DNA from: an uncultured Collinsella sp.
Lineage (GTDB): Bacteria; Actinomycetota; Coriobacteriia; Coriobacteriales; Coriobacteriaceae
Assembly: GCA_934668875.1 (NCBI GenBank)
Contig: CAKUON010000004.1
Location: forward strand, 1 to 64,000
Direction of reading: 5' to 3'
DNA: 64,000 nt
This document shows positions 38,558 through 48,277 of this stretch, piece by piece (position 1 is the first letter of the stretch; each line of letters begins with the position of its first letter). The notes under the pieces are model-generated. The model worked only from the letters and a program-made list of their open reading frames with translations. It searched no databases and was not told where the DNA came from. The position numbers were made by a program, and so were the translations under genes.

Positions 38558-39025
38558 ATGAACAGTGCAAGCGCCAAGCGCATCGACATCATCTCGGACA
38601 CCCACGGCTATTTATCGCCTGCGCTCTTGGATGAGCTTGAGGGCGCAGACCTGATCATCCACGCCGGCGACCTCACGTCAGAGATGGACTACGAGCACCT
38701 ATGCACCATCGCCCCCGTGCGGGCCGTACTGGGCAATAACGATTACTACCGCGACTACGGCCCCGATGTGGACCGTCTTGCGCTTTTTACCTACGAAGGC
38801 CTCAAATTCGCCGTAGCCCACTACCGCGAAGACCTTCCGGTGGGATCCGTAGACGTAGCCATCAACGGCCACACCCACGTAACCAAAGAAGCCCAAGTGG
38901 GCCGCTGCCTAGTCCTCAACCCGGGCAGCGCCAGCTACCCCAGAGGCACCCGAGGCCCCACCATGGCCAGAATGCTAGTAAAAGACGGCAAGATCATAAG
39001 CACTAAATTTATTGATCTAGAGTAA
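38558..39025 (+). CDS. YfcE/MJ0936-type metallophosphoesterase
   Basis: This 155-residue phosphodiesterase has the metal motifs DTHG, HAGD, GNND, a His in VAHYRED and NGHTHV. The fold is complete at normal length. It probably cleaves a phosphodiester, but the substrate is unknown. GGAAGGGA precedes the ATG. Confidence 0.92.
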   Translation: MNSASAKRIDIISDTHGYLSPALLDELEGADLIIHAGDLTSEMDYEHLCTIAPVRAVLGNNDYYRDYGPDVDRLALFTYEGLKFAVAHYREDLPVGSVDVAINGHTHVTKEAQVGRCLVLNPGSASYPRGTRGPTMARMLVKDGKIISTKFIDLE

Positions 39026-39034
39026 CCACAACAA

Positions 39035-39064
39035 AAACGGGGGATGCAGATGCGTCCTCCGTTT
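39035..39064 (+). terminator. terminator after the phosphodiesterase
   Basis: A 13 bp stem with two wobble pairs (39035-39047 with 39052-39064) closes a four-base loop, 10 bases after the stop codon. Confidence 0.65.
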
Positions 39065-39181
39065 CCATTTGAGCCAATGGCCGAGCTTCAACAAGAACCT
39101 TAGACAACCCCGCCGCGGAGAACGGGGCTGCCGAGCCGCGAAGCGGCGAGCAACAACAACGGCTCGAACAATGTGACGGCA

Positions 39182-39325
39182 GGGAGGGTCTCCGGGGCTG
39201 GGGGGCGGGGGTTAAGTTTGTCGCGAGTTCCGCACGCAAAGGAAAGCACTTAATGTGCTTTCCGTCTTGCGCAGGACTGTAGAGCAGCAAACTTAACCCC
39301 CGCCCCCAGCCCCGGAGACCCTCCC
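39182..39325. repeat. 38-39 bp inverted repeat upstream of tRNA-Asp
   Basis: Arms 39182-39220 and 39288-39325 are complementary over 38 bases with a single extra G. The 67-base interior holds a perfect 9 bp hairpin (39241-39249 with 39255-39263). The arms are GC-rich and purine-biased. It lies between two plus-strand genes and ends about 30 bases before the tRNA promoter. The bases 39066-39181 hold only small GC hairpins. Confidence 0.85.
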
Positions 39326-39357
39326 GGATGGCCCCAAAAATTTTTTCAAAAAAGTTG

Positions 39358-39387
39358 TTGCGCGCCGGACAGACTTCTGTGTATACT
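39358..39387 (+). promoter_or_regulatory. promoter of tRNA-Asp
   Basis: TTGCGC (39358-39363) and TATACT (39382-39387) are 18 bases apart. They lie about 46 bases upstream of the tRNA, as expected for a short precursor. Confidence 0.65.
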
Positions 39388-39433
39388 AATCCCCGCAGCG
39401 CACGCGAGCGGAAACAAACGCGAACGCCTGCCT

Positions 39434-39511
<78 letters not shown>

Positions 39512-39520
39512 ACGCAATTA

Positions 39521-39547
39521 AAGCCACGTCTTCGGACGTGGCTTTTT
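39521..39547 (+). terminator. terminator of tRNA-Asp
   Basis: A perfect 8 bp stem (39523-39530 with 39535-39542) on a TTCG tetraloop is followed by five T, 11 bases after the tRNA. Confidence 0.92.
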
Positions 39548-39665
39548 GCGTTTGATGCACTTTGTTTCGATAGAACGATCGCCCTGGCGCATCTTCGCCC
39601 AGAATCCCCGCGCCTTCGGGAACGCAAGTAAAATCTAATAAGTATATTTGTCTGAACAACAGCTT

Positions 39666-39710
39666 TGTTGCGCAACACCTGTTCAACGAGACAGGGGGTT
39701 AGGTTATACT
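39666..39710 (+). promoter_or_regulatory. promoter and palindrome upstream of the Rrf2 gene
   Basis: TTCAAC (39682-39687) and TATACT (39705-39710) are 17 bases apart. A perfect palindrome, TGTTGCGCAACA, lies just upstream at 39666-39677. A leader of about 150 bases with no clear structure follows before the ATG. Confidence 0.5.
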
Positions 39711-39869
39711 AAATTGCACTGTAGGCCGCATCTGATGCATTTCGCTCCAAGCGCGGCACTCAGTGGATATCCGATTTACCATTTGGATGTCCTGCGGTCA
39801 TTTAGCGTCTCGACACAAGCTCGGCCCCGGAGCTCGTTCGAGCTGTTCGTATTCCTTGAAAGGGGAAAA

Positions 39870-40355
39870 ATGGACATATCGAGGAAGACTGATTACGCCC
39901 TTCGTATGTTGGCGATGCTTGCCGAGGATCCGGAGCGTTTGCTTTCTGTTCGCACCGCTGCCGAAGAGGTCAATGTCCCGTATTCGTTTGCCCGCTCGAT
40001 TCAGCACGGTTTGGTCCAGGCCGGTATTGTGGAGAGCCTGCGTGGCGTCCACGGTGGCATGCGTCTCAAGGTCAGTCCGGACGACGTTACCATTCGTCAG
40101 GTCGTCGAGGCCGTTCAGGGCCCCATGGTTATGAACGATTGCACGGCCCCCGACGGAGACTGTGCACGCATGGGCACGTGCTGCTATCATCCCCTGTGGG
40201 CTGGAGCCCAGGCGTTGATGCGCGATTACCTCGATTCCGTTTCGTTGGGCGATGTCGTCGCTCGCCGCCAGTTCCCGGCTGTCGATCCCAAATTCGCCGA
40301 CCGCGACGCGTTTCCCGAGTACGCCGCCTGTGCATGTGCTTGCCGGGAGGAATAG
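39870..40355 (+). CDS. Rrf2-family transcriptional regulator
   Basis: The 161-residue protein has the Rrf2 winged helix (MDISRKTDYALRMLAML, then VPYSFARSI and SLRGVHGGMRL). A cysteine group in DCTAPDGDCARMGTCC fits a [2Fe-2S]-binding regulator such as IscR or NsrR. A further cluster, CACAC, lies near the end. It probably senses iron, sulfur or oxidative stress. AAAGGGG precedes the ATG. The palindrome upstream is a candidate for its own site. Confidence 0.9.
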   Translation: MDISRKTDYALRMLAMLAEDPERLLSVRTAAEEVNVPYSFARSIQHGLVQAGIVESLRGVHGGMRLKVSPDDVTIRQVVEAVQGPMVMNDCTAPDGDCARMGTCCYHPLWAGAQALMRDYLDSVSLGDVVARRQFPAVDPKFADRDAFPEYAACACACREE

Positions 40356-40376
40356 CGCCGCATAAGGAGCATAGAT

Positions 40377-41282
40377 ATGATTCAGGACCCCTTTCGTTCG
40401 ATGATTCGTTCGGAAGGGGTCCTGCGTTATCGCGACCTTCCGTGGCGCCGCACGCGCGATCCGTACATCATTTGGCTTTCCGAGGTCATGCTGCAGCAAA
40501 CACAGGTGCCGCGCGTGGAGACGCGCATGCCGGCGTGGCTCGATCGCTTTCCGACCGTGCAGGCGCTTGCCCAGGCCGCGCCTTCCGATGTTTTGGACGC
40601 TTGGCAGGGGATGGGCTACAACCGACGCGCTCTGGCGCTCCACAAGGCCGCTCAGCGCGTTGTAGAGGACTGGAACGGGGAGTTTCCGCACGAGACGCGT
40701 GACTTGGTTGCTTTGCCTGGTATTGGCCCGGCAACGGCGCAGGGTATCCGGTCGTTTGCGTTTGATCTTCCGGGCGTGTATCTGGAGACCAACGTGCGCA
40801 CGGTCTTTCTGCATCACTTCTTTCCCGATGTACCGGCTGTTCCCGATCGCGAGCTGGTGCCGCTGATTCAGGCGGCCTGTCCGGCGGCCCCCGGTGCGTT
40901 GGCGGACGAGATCGCTCCCTTTGCTGTGCCGTTCGATGATGCCGATACGCCGCGCGCATGGTATTACGCGTTGCTGGATTACGGCGCATATCTAAAAAAG
41001 ACGCTGCCCAATCCGTCCAGGCGCTCGGCGGGCTATAGCCGTCAATCAAAGTTTGAGGGCTCACGTCGCCAAAAGCGCGCGCATATCGTGCGTATGTTGC
41101 TGGCAGCGCGCGATGGCCAGCCGGCGGGGATTACGCTTGCTGATGCCGTGGTGGGCGTTAACGATATGGAAGCGGCGGCTGGGCGCGGGCCGGTCGAGCG
41201 CGAGCTTGTCGCGGGCATTCTGGCCGACCTGGAGCGTGAGGGCTTTTGCCGAGCCGAGGGGGATCGCTGGCTGAGCATCTAG
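40377..41282 (+). CDS. MutY-like adenine glycosylase, atypical
   Basis: It belongs to the HhH-GPD glycosylases that remove adenine opposite 8-oxoguanine. The catalytic Glu36 in EVMLQQTQV and the HhH motif LPGIGPATAQGI are present. The usual catalytic Asp position reads Glu137 (LETNVRTVF). The C-terminal four-cysteine [4Fe-4S] motif and the NUDIX-like domain are missing; the protein is 301 residues. It may be a distinct subfamily with other specificity. It starts 21 bases after the Rrf2 gene, so they may be one operon. Confidence 0.82.
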   Translation: MIQDPFRSMIRSEGVLRYRDLPWRRTRDPYIIWLSEVMLQQTQVPRVETRMPAWLDRFPTVQALAQAAPSDVLDAWQGMGYNRRALALHKAAQRVVEDWNGEFPHETRDLVALPGIGPATAQGIRSFAFDLPGVYLETNVRTVFLHHFFPDVPAVPDRELVPLIQAACPAAPGALADEIAPFAVPFDDADTPRAWYYALLDYGAYLKKTLPNPSRRSAGYSRQSKFEGSRRQKRAHIVRMLLAARDGQPAGITLADAVVGVNDMEAAAGRGPVERELVAGILADLEREGFCRAEGDRWLSI

Positions 41283-41396
41283 CCTGTGCAAATCTGAAGA
41301 ACAGGATTGTAAGGTTTAGATTTCCGACATGAGGGCATCCTAAAGACGAGGCCGCTCGAAGCCTGCGGGCGGCATGCGTTGAAGGGAAGTACACCT

Positions 41397-41936
41397 ATGG
41401 ATTTTGAGAATTCCCAAACCAAGAAGAACCTCGAGACCGCTTTTGCCGGTGAGTCCCAGGCACACACCAAGTATCGCTACTATGCCTCCAAGGCAAAGAA
41501 GGACGGCTACGTTCAGATCTCGAACATCTTTGCCGAGACGGCTGGCAACGAGTCCGAGCACGCCAAACTGTGGTTTAAGTATCTGCACGATGGCGCCGTC
41601 CCCGATACCCTGGACAATCTGCGCGATGCCGCCGCGGGTGAGAACTACGAGTGGACCACGATGTACGACGAGTTTGCCAAGACCGCCGAGGAAGAGGGCT
41701 TTGCCGAGATTGCCGCAAAGTTCCGTGGTGTCGCCGCCGTCGAGAAGGCCCACGAGGAGCGCTACAACAAGCTCGTCGAGCGCATCGAGTCGGGCGAGGT
41801 GTTTGAGCGTGAGGGCGTAAAGGTGTGGAAGTGCCTGAACTGCGGGCACCTGCATGTGGGTGCCGAGGCGCCTGAGGTGTGCCCGGTGTGCAACCACCCC
41901 AAGGCGTACTTTGAGGAGCAGGTGGTGAACTACTAG
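41397..41936 (+). CDS. rubrerythrin
   Basis: Rubrerythrin reduces hydrogen peroxide in anaerobes. The 179-residue protein has the di-iron ferritin-like domain (GESQAHTKY with Glu and His ligands, and a second EKAHEERY) and a C-terminal rubredoxin-type iron site with CLNCGH and CPVCNH. AAGGGAAG lies before the ATG. It follows a DNA-repair glycosylase and an Rrf2 regulator, a plausible oxidative-defence group. Confidence 0.97.
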   Translation: MDFENSQTKKNLETAFAGESQAHTKYRYYASKAKKDGYVQISNIFAETAGNESEHAKLWFKYLHDGAVPDTLDNLRDAAAGENYEWTTMYDEFAKTAEEEGFAEIAAKFRGVAAVEKAHEERYNKLVERIESGEVFEREGVKVWKCLNCGHLHVGAEAPEVCPVCNHPKAYFEEQVVNY

Positions 41937-41957
41937 CGCTTGGCGCTAGCGTGAGCT

Positions 41958-42010
41958 GGGCCGGGAGGGCCGGACTACCTTCCCTCCTCGTTCACGGCTT
42001 CGCAGGGCAA
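41958..42010. repeat. degenerate left half of a hairpin repeat
   Basis: CGTTCACGGCTTCGCAGGG at 41989-42007 differs by two transitions from the loop of the element at 42933. The sequence before it also resembles that element's left arm. No matching right arm follows; the element at 42033 begins instead. Confidence 0.6.
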
Positions 42011-42032
42011 CTGCTGGCCTCGCCGCTCCGGG

Positions 42033-42118
42033 CGTCAGGCCCGCGGCGTATCCCTTTCCCTCTCGCTCACGGCTCCGCAGAGTCGCGTGAGGCAAAGGCA
42101 TACGCCGCGGGCCTGACG
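42033..42118. repeat. inverted repeat with conserved loop (copy 1)
   Basis: Arms 42033-42051 and 42100-42118 are a perfect 19 bp match. The pairing continues inward past two mismatches to about 30 bp. The loop, CGCTCACGGCTCCGCAG followed by AGTCGCGT, is nearly identical to the loop at 42970-42995, although the arms are unrelated. Confidence 0.85.
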
Positions 42119-42160
42119 GCGCGGGCTTGCCAACGAGTTTTGGTTAATAGATTGGTTTGT

Positions 42161-42190
42161 GTGCCGCCCCTTTTGGGGCGGCACGTTTTT
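42161..42190 (+). terminator. terminator, copy 1 of a repeated module
   Basis: A perfect 10 bp stem (42161-42170 with 42175-42184) on a TTTT loop is followed by gtttttg. The hairpin and the bases just before it recur at 43082-43110. It follows the rubrerythrin gene after 225 bases. Confidence 0.85.
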
Positions 42191-42282
42191 GTGTGGGGGA
42201 TGGTCGGGGTGGTGTCGTTCTTGGGTGGGTTACACTGGGTAGTGCTTTTGTTTGTTTACTGCCTGATATGGGGTGTTTTGGT

Positions 42283-42915
42283 ATGGGTAAGAAGTCTCGG
42301 GCTCGGGTTGCTGCTGTGGGGACTCGCAAGGATCCGGAGCGTCGGGTTGTTGAGGGTGGCAAGGCCGAGCGTGCCGATAAGGAGAAGAAGGTTGGGGCGC
42401 ATGCTCATCCTGAGTGGGCGCCTCATTTGAATTCGGCTAGTGAGGATTTGACTGCCAAGTTGTTTACTCTGGTCGAGGTCATCTTGGGCGTGGTGCCCGT
42501 GGTGGTCATTGGTCTGTTCCTGGCCTCTAAGGATGCCACGAGCGTGGATAAGCTCACCGATGTCTTTTCTCAGGACCCCTCGATGGTGGTCACGTTTATC
42601 TCTGCGTGCCTGCAGCCGTTTGTGGCATACATGTTGTACATGATTTATCGCAAATACTGCGAGGGCGATGCGGGCTTTGCCGCCGGCAACCTGATTGGCC
42701 TCTTGTGCTCCGAGATTTTGCTGCTCAATATTCCCGGCGTCATCGGTATGGGCATCTTGCTGTGGCGTGTTTGGCGCAACGTCGCTCCGCACTTTGAGAG
42801 CTGGCTGTTTGAGCGTCGCGCAATGGGCGTGTTAGTCGACATCGCGGGCTCGCTCGTGATCTTGGTCCTGGCGTTTATGTGCGCCACCGCTACCCGAAGC
42901 CTTGCGGGCATGTAA
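42283..42915 (+). CDS. hypothetical membrane protein
   Basis: This 210-residue protein has a very basic N-terminus of about 50 residues (MGKKSRARV) and four likely membrane helices from about 70 to 205. I do not recognise it. The ribosome site is weak, and an ATG at 42268 is an alternative start. It is flanked on both sides by the same type of inverted repeat and terminator. Confidence 0.75.
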   Translation: MGKKSRARVAAVGTRKDPERRVVEGGKAERADKEKKVGAHAHPEWAPHLNSASEDLTAKLFTLVEVILGVVPVVVIGLFLASKDATSVDKLTDVFSQDPSMVVTFISACLQPFVAYMLYMIYRKYCEGDAGFAAGNLIGLLCSEILLLNIPGVIGMGILLWRVWRNVAPHFESWLFERRAMGVLVDIAGSLVILVLAFMCATATRSLAGM

Positions 42916-42932
42916 TCTACCCTAGCTGGTTG

Positions 42933-43032
42933 CGGAGCGCGGGGCGGGAGGCCGGTTTGCCTTCCCTCCCCGCTCACGGCTCCGCAGGGTCGCGTTGAGG
43001 GAAGGCAAACCGGCCTCCCGCCCCGCGCTCCG
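42933..43032. repeat. inverted repeat with conserved loop (copy 2)
   Basis: Arms 42933-42968 and 42997-43032 are perfectly complementary over 36 bases, mostly GC. The 28-base loop shares CGCTCACGGCTCCGCAG and GTCGCGT with copy 1. It starts 18 bases after the membrane protein stop codon. Confidence 0.9.
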
Positions 43033-43081
43033 GCGTTAAGTTGTCGCGTGCTCGCTACCGAAAAGCTGATAAGAAGTTTGT

Positions 43082-43110
43082 GTGCCGCCCCTTTTGGGGC
43101 GGCACTTTTT
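43082..43110 (+). terminator. terminator, copy 2 of a repeated module
   Basis: The stem 43082-43091 with 43096-43105, on a TTTT loop followed by five T, is the same hairpin as at 42161-42184, with the same TTTGT before it. Confidence 0.88.
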
Positions 43111-43119
43111 GTATGGGGT

Positions 43120-43322
43120 GGACAGTTAGTTCAGATACGTATAATTCGGGCGGTTTAATAGCTGGGTTTGGAGCCCTCGGAGGCTTGTTGGACGCCTTTA
43201 GATGACCTGAGACGCTTGGTTTTTGGCTTTAAACGCCCGTTTTGAGGGCCAAATTGCGCCAAGCGAAGCGCCCGAATGCAATTTGAGGGGGTTTGATTTA
43301 TACGTATCTGAACTAACTGTCC
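43120..43322. repeat. 203 bp element with 25 bp terminal inverted repeats
   Basis: The ends 43120-43144 and 43298-43322 are a perfect 25 bp inverted repeat starting GGACAGTTAGTT. A nested pair, ATTCGGGCG at 43143 and CGCCCGAAT at 43269, lies inside. There is no gene inside. It has the shape of a miniature inverted-repeat element; no target-site duplication is visible. Confidence 0.8.
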
Positions 43323-43604
43323 AGGCGACTGCGTTCGGGGGCGGCGCGCTTTGCTTTGGTCCCTGTCTCCACAATTTCTGTCAAGCTTTTGGTCAGGTTT
43401 TGGTCGGTTGGCGGGATGGCGGGAGGGCAAAAGATTGCTGGCGAAAAAAGCTCAAAGAAAGTGCTGGTAGGGGAGTTGTTGAGCTTTTCGACAGCTTTTG
43501 GGCAAAAGAAACTTTGTGGCTATTGCCAGCGATTGCGTTGTCGCGGTCGTGGTGGTGCGGGATGCTGGTCGAAAGCGTTGAATGCTCCGATTTTGGAGGC
43601 CAGC
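43323..43604. other. spacer without a recognisable gene
   Basis: The open frames in this spacer have no family resemblance and no ribosome site. The sequence is less biased in composition than the genes. Only the ribosome site TTGGAGG at its end is a clear signal. Confidence 0.3.
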
Positions 43605-44021
43605 ATGGATCTGTTTTTCGAGACTCCGCAGCAACAAGCCGAACGCATGTTGCGTCAGCAGCAACGGCTCATGGAGATGCAAATGCAAGGGGCGGTTACC
43701 CAGCCTGTAGCGCAAAATGCCGCACCCGAGGTGGCGTCTGCGCCGGCGCCTGAAACGTATTCCGTGCAGCAGGATTCGTATGCACAGGAGCTTGCGTTCG
43801 ACAAGCGTCGCGCTCGTCGCCGCCGCTTGGGCCAACGGTTGCGTACGCTGGCGATGATCGTGCTGATTCCGTTGGGACTTGTCGCCATCTTCCTGGCCTC
43901 GTATGCCCTCACGTGCATCCTCAATGGCGCCTCGCCCAACGAAGTGCTCCAACATTTGTCAGCCCTCGGCCAGCGCATAGGTGACCTCATAACTACCATC
44001 CGCGCCGGATGGGAAAGCTGA
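43605..44021 (+). CDS. small single-helix membrane protein
   Basis: The protein is 138 residues: a Gln/Met/Ala-rich N-terminal 60 residues, a strongly basic patch (KRRARRRRLGQRLR), one membrane helix (about 82-108) and a short tail. I recognise no family. TTGGAGG lies before the ATG. The neighbour downstream is rmuC. Confidence 0.65.
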   Translation: MDLFFETPQQQAERMLRQQQRLMEMQMQGAVTQPVAQNAAPEVASAPAPETYSVQQDSYAQELAFDKRRARRRRLGQRLRTLAMIVLIPLGLVAIFLASYALTCILNGASPNEVLQHLSALGQRIGDLITTIRAGWES

Positions 44022-44143
44022 CGTCCCAAATCAATAAAGCAAATGCTGTTTGGACGCATGTCTGCGGTCGTTCCCTGCGTGTGGCGGGGTAAGATTGATC
44101 GCGGTTTTGATTGATGGTCGATTGGGTTTGTTGGGCGGAGTTT

Positions 44144-45499
44144 ATGTCTGCTATTGATATTGTGCTTGTTGTGATCGCCTTGGTGGCGGTGGGGGTTGCT
44201 GTGGCTTGCGCCCTCCAGCTCAAGAGCCTGCGTGCCGAGCTGCGGGAGCGTGGCGACAGTAGCGCGGAAACGCTGACGGCGCTCGAGCAGGCCAACAGCA
44301 CGCTCGACACCCTGAACGTTGCGTTGGCCGAAACCCGCCGCACGGCAAATGCCATCGCGCAGCAGCAGACGACCGATGCCGCCGTAGAGCAGCAGCGCTA
44401 CCTGACCATTGCGCGCGAGTTCTCGCAGGCCGGCGACCGCATGGATGACCTGCGCCGCGAGACGGCCCAACAGCTTGGCGCCAACCGCGAAGGCATCGAG
44501 CATCGCCTGGACAAGGTGCGCGAGACGGTCGATGCTCAGCTGGGCGCCATCCGCAAGGACAACAACGTGCAGCTCGACCAGATGCGCGCGACGGTGGACG
44601 AAAAGCTCTCTCGCACGCTCAACGACCGTCTGTCCGCATCGTTTAAGCAGGTGAGTGACCAACTCGAGGCCGTGTACAAAGGCCTGGGCGATATGCAATC
44701 CATCGCCACCGGCGTGGGCGACCTCAAACGCGTGCTGGGCAATGTGAAGGCACGCGGCATTTTGGGCGAGGTGCAGCTGGGCGCGATTTTGGCAGACATC
44801 CTTACGCCTGACCAGTACTTGGAAAACGTCGCCACCAAGCCCGGTGCTTCGGAACGCGTGGAATTTGCCGTCAAACTGCCGGTGGACGAGGGCGACCCCG
44901 TGCTACTGCCGATCGACTCCAAGTTCCCGGGCGATGCGTACGAGCACCTGCTCGACGCACAGGAGTCGGGCGACGCCGATGCTGTGGCGGCCGCGCGCAA
45001 GACGCTCGACACGATGGTGAAGCGCGAGGCCAAGGACATCTGCGAAAAGTACCTGAGTGTGCCGGCAACGACCAACTTTGGCATCATGTTCGTGCCGTTT
45101 GAGGGCCTGTACGCCGAGATCGTCAGCCGCCCCGGGCTTATCGAGACCCTGGGCCGCGACTACCACGTCAACGTTGCCGGCCCCAGCACCATGGCCGCCA
45201 TCCTCAACAGCCTGCAGATGAGCTATCAGACGTTTAAGCTGCAAAAGCGCACCGACGACGTGCTACGCGTGCTCTCCGCCGTCAAGGCCGAGCTGCCGCG
45301 CTATCAGGCGGCGTTGCGTCGCGCCCAGCAGCAGATCGAGACAGCAGGCAAGACGGTCGAGGGCATTATCACCACGCGCACCAACGTCATGGAGCGCAAG
45401 CTCAAGGACATCGACGCGCTGGAGGACGCCGACCAAGCCGACGAAATCTTGGGACTCACGTCCGCCGGCCTCCTCGCAGACCAAGAAGACGAGGACTAG
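44144..45499 (+). CDS. rmuC: RmuC-family DNA recombination protein
   Basis: This 451-residue protein has one N-terminal membrane helix, a coiled-coil region of about 150 residues rich in Gln, Glu and Arg, and the RmuC nuclease-like core (LGNVKARGILGEVQLGAIL, then LPIDSKFPGDAY and VPFEGLYAE). RmuC limits inversion at short inverted repeats in E. coli, which is notable beside so many repeats here. GGCGGAG precedes the ATG. Confidence 0.95.
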   Translation: MSAIDIVLVVIALVAVGVAVACALQLKSLRAELRERGDSSAETLTALEQANSTLDTLNVALAETRRTANAIAQQQTTDAAVEQQRYLTIAREFSQAGDRMDDLRRETAQQLGANREGIEHRLDKVRETVDAQLGAIRKDNNVQLDQMRATVDEKLSRTLNDRLSASFKQVSDQLEAVYKGLGDMQSIATGVGDLKRVLGNVKARGILGEVQLGAILADILTPDQYLENVATKPGASERVEFAVKLPVDEGDPVLLPIDSKFPGDAYEHLLDAQESGDADAVAAARKTLDTMVKREAKDICEKYLSVPATTNFGIMFVPFEGLYAEIVSRPGLIETLGRDYHVNVAGPSTMAAILNSLQMSYQTFKLQKRTDDVLRVLSAVKAELPRYQAALRRAQQQIETAGKTVEGIITTRTNVMERKLKDIDALEDADQADEILGLTSAGLLADQEDED

Positions 45500-45569
45500 C
45501 TACAACAGGCGGTGGGGCGTCTGCGCATACGCGGGACGTGGGCGCTTTTCGCGTCGCGCTCGCCTAGAG

Positions 45570-45618
45570 TGCACTTCAATGTGCAGCAATGACCTTTCGC
45601 CCTGCCAGATGCGAAAGG
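45570..45618 (+). promoter_or_regulatory. hairpin covering the ABC transporter ribosome site
   Basis: CCTTTCGC (45593-45600) pairs perfectly with GCGAAAGG (45611-45618), and the second strand contains most of the ribosome site AAAGGAA. A second stem, TGCAC at 45570 with GTGCA at 45581, lies just upstream. The structure could hide the start at 45625. Confidence 0.45.
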
Positions 45619-45624
45619 AAGCCC

Positions 45625-47427
<1,803 letters not shown>

Positions 47428-47490
47428 ACGCCCCGGACGTGGGACAATCGTGTCCATGAGTTTGTTGTGCCGCCGAGCCGAGGAGTCGTT

Positions 47491-48156
47491 ATGCCACGCG
47501 AGACCAATGCCGCCAAGCGCGAACGCGCCATCGAGGTGTGCGAGCGCCTCAACCGTCGCTATGGCCCGGTCGAGTGCTTCTTGGACCACGAGGATCCTTT
47601 CCGCTTGCTGATTGCCGTGCTGCTCTCGGCGCAAACGACCGATGCACAGGTCAACAAAGTGACGCCGCAGCTGTTTGCCCAGTGGCCCACGCCCGAGGCC
47701 ATGGCCGGGGCGAGCGTGGCCGATGTGGCAGACACGATCAAGTCACTCGGCTTCTATAAGAGCAAGGCCAAGCACGCTGTGGAGGCGGCGCAGATGATCG
47801 TCGCCGACTACGGCGGCGAGGTGCCGGCGGACATGAAGGAGCTCGTCAAGCTGCCGGGCGTAGGGCGCAAGACCGCGAACATCGTGCTCAACGTGGGGTT
47901 TGGCATCGTGGAAGGCATCGCGGTGGACACGCACGTCAACCGCATCGCGCACCGCCTGATGTTGAGTCCCAAGACGCATGCCAAGGAGCCGCTCAAGACC
48001 GAGCAGGACCTGCTCAAGATTTTGCCGCACGAATATTGGAAGTCGGTCAACCACCAGTGGATCACCTTTGGTCGCGAGATCTGCGACGCCCGCAAACCCA
48101 AGTGCGACGAATGCCCGCTGGCAGACCTTTGCCCCAGCGTGCGCGTTTTGGGGTAG
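47491..48156 (+). CDS. nth: endonuclease III
   Basis: It removes oxidised pyrimidines and cuts the abasic site. The 221 residues contain the HhH LPGVGRKTAN with its catalytic Lys, the catalytic Asp in VDTHVNR and the C-terminal [4Fe-4S] motif C-X6-C-X2-C-X5-C. I start at MPRETNA after GAGGAG. It contrasts with the MutY-like protein at 40377, which lacks the cluster. Confidence 0.96.
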   Translation: MPRETNAAKRERAIEVCERLNRRYGPVECFLDHEDPFRLLIAVLLSAQTTDAQVNKVTPQLFAQWPTPEAMAGASVADVADTIKSLGFYKSKAKHAVEAAQMIVADYGGEVPADMKELVKLPGVGRKTANIVLNVGFGIVEGIAVDTHVNRIAHRLMLSPKTHAKEPLKTEQDLLKILPHEYWKSVNHQWITFGREICDARKPKCDECPLADLCPSVRVLG

Positions 48157-48224
48157 CGCCGTGGCGTGCATCGGCGTGCGCGCCCCATGCGCTACCATGA
48201 CAAGCAATGATTTTTGACGAACGA

Positions 48225-48252
48225 CCCGCCGAGCTTGCCCCGGCGGGCTTTT
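48225..48252 (+). terminator. leader hairpin before mfd
   Basis: A perfect 7 bp GC stem (48225-48231 with 48241-48247) followed by ctttt lies 69 bases after nth and about 30 bases before the mfd start. TACCAT at 48193-48198 is a possible -10 box upstream of it, so it may lie in the mfd leader. Confidence 0.55.
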
Positions 48253-48277
48253 GGCGTTGCAATGCCGGAGGAACAGC

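Noticed and set aside
42033..43032. CRISPR array from repeated loops
   Set aside because: There are only two and a half copies, with arms of different sequence and a gene between; no cas genes are present.
43356..43604. upstream extension of the small membrane protein gene
   Set aside because: The added residues have no ribosome site and no conserved character; TTGGAGG marks the ATG at 43605.
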